Shown here in pieces: positions 63,108 to 64,000 of a stretch of DNA of 64,000 nt. The position numbers were made by a program, and so were the translations under genes. Positions within the stretch are counted from its first letter, which is position 1. Every line of letters begins with the position of its first letter. The notes below the pieces were generated by a model. The model worked only from the letters and a program-made list of their open reading frames with translations, was not told the DNA's origin and did not search any database. The DNA comes from Ignavibacteriota bacterium (lineage in GTDB: Bacteria; Bacteroidota; Ignavibacteria; Ignavibacteriales; Melioribacteraceae): the NCBI GenBank assembly GCA_002698995.1, contig PAAX01000018.1, positions 56,005 through 120,004 of the forward strand. Reading direction: 5' to 3'.

Positions 63108-63138
63108 TTGCGTATTTAATAATTAGCCTCTATATTTA
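63108..63138 (+). promoter_or_regulatory. rRNA operon promoter
   Basis: TTGCGT at 63108-63113 and TATATT at 63131-63136 with a 17-base spacer; equally TTG-N20-TATATTTA. Preceding AT-rich runs (63076-63100) could act as an UP element. Transcription would start near 63143, about 190 bases before 16S. Confidence 0.65.
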
Positions 63139-63255
63139 AGGCTCTGATTTTTTCAGACTGTTCTTAAAATTCTGGACGAAAAATAAAAAAAGAAAATTAA
63201 TTGCTTGACAATTAACTTTCCAAGTAGTAAGTTTCTAGTCCTTGATTTTTGAAAA

Positions 63256-63267
63256 TGTTCTTTTACG
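63256..63267 (+). promoter_or_regulatory. Possible boxA antitermination site
   Basis: TGTTCTTTTACG matches boxA (TGCTCTTTAACA) at about nine of twelve positions and lies in the rRNA leader where boxA is expected. Confidence 0.35.
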
Positions 63268-63329
63268 TAGTGACGGACTAAAGTAAACTTTAGTAATTTA
63301 AGCGTTACCCAAAAATTAATTTGAGATTT

Positions 63330-64000
<671 letters not shown>

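Larger units (their letters stand above)
62979..63329. other. rRNA operon promoter and leader region
   Basis: 350 bases without a gene. It holds a small hairpin (63040-63066), an AT-rich UP-like stretch (63076-63100), the rRNA promoter and a transcribed leader with a possible boxA. The 90-codon minus-strand frame overlapping the 16S start is not a gene. Confidence 0.75.

Overview
The window is a 64 kb piece of a low-GC chromosome from a Gram-negative bacterium of the Bacteroidota/Chlorobiota side of the tree, most likely an Ignavibacteria-like organism. This rests on several things seen together: the partial 16S rRNA at the right edge; a complete Bat (aerotolerance) operon; a Kdo and LPS-export gene cluster; Bacteroidetes-style promoters (TTG, 20 nt spacer, TAnnTTT box); frequent TTG starts; and weak ribosome binding sites. 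The genus is inference. No search could be run.

Layout. 1-9.5 kb: end of an unknown gene, transketolase, a fused formiminotransferase/cyclodeaminase, a soluble PAS histidine kinase, a membrane metallophosphoesterase, an aminotransferase and a small lipoprotein. 9.7-18 kb: MoxR ATPase, a DUF58 protein, a BatD-like membrane protein and BatA-B-C-D-E, all on the plus strand and mostly overlapping. 18-25 kb: a secreted protein with four CPY motifs, a CAAX-type M48 protease, a VWA lipoprotein, gatC, kdsB, a PLP enzyme, a cobalamin-binding subunit, DoxX and an acyltransferase. 25-32 kb: ruvB, kdsA, a degenerate KdsC, an unknown gene, kdsD and lptC-lptA-lptB, one long run for Kdo supply and LPS transport. 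32-37 kb, minus strand: a CoA-acylating aldehyde dehydrogenase with a tail like a microcompartment encapsulation peptide, then a LiaF-like pair with a LytS/LytTR two-component system. 37-48 kb: a CPA1 antiporter, a CNNM/CorC protein, a methyltransferase, an SRAP protein, then an Rrf2 regulator with cydAB and cydDC. 48.2-51.9 kb: a gene-poor accessory island on the minus strand holding two toxin-antitoxin pairs, two unknown genes, a 41 bp tandem repeat, a palindromic inverted repeat, a duplicated upstream module and 38 bp direct repeats. 51.9-61 kb: rmuC, a penicillin acylase homologue and the tight run metF-oxidoreductase-class II aldolase-ddl-ftsB-rarA. 60.9-63 kb, minus strand: dprA, a EutN/CcmL-type microcompartment vertex protein, a small membrane protein and a small unknown gene. 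63.1-64 kb: rRNA promoter, leader and the first ~670 bases of 16S rRNA.

The most interesting reading is that two bacterial-microcompartment parts sit apart in otherwise ordinary surroundings: the vertex protein at 62062-62343 and the aldehyde dehydrogenase at 32184-33779. No hexameric shell protein is present in the window, so the rest of such a system would have to lie elsewhere. Other leads are the KdsC homologue lacking its acid/base aspartate, the CPY-repeat protein, and the repeat structure of the 48-52 kb island. I found no tRNA gene, CRISPR array, transposase or integrase.
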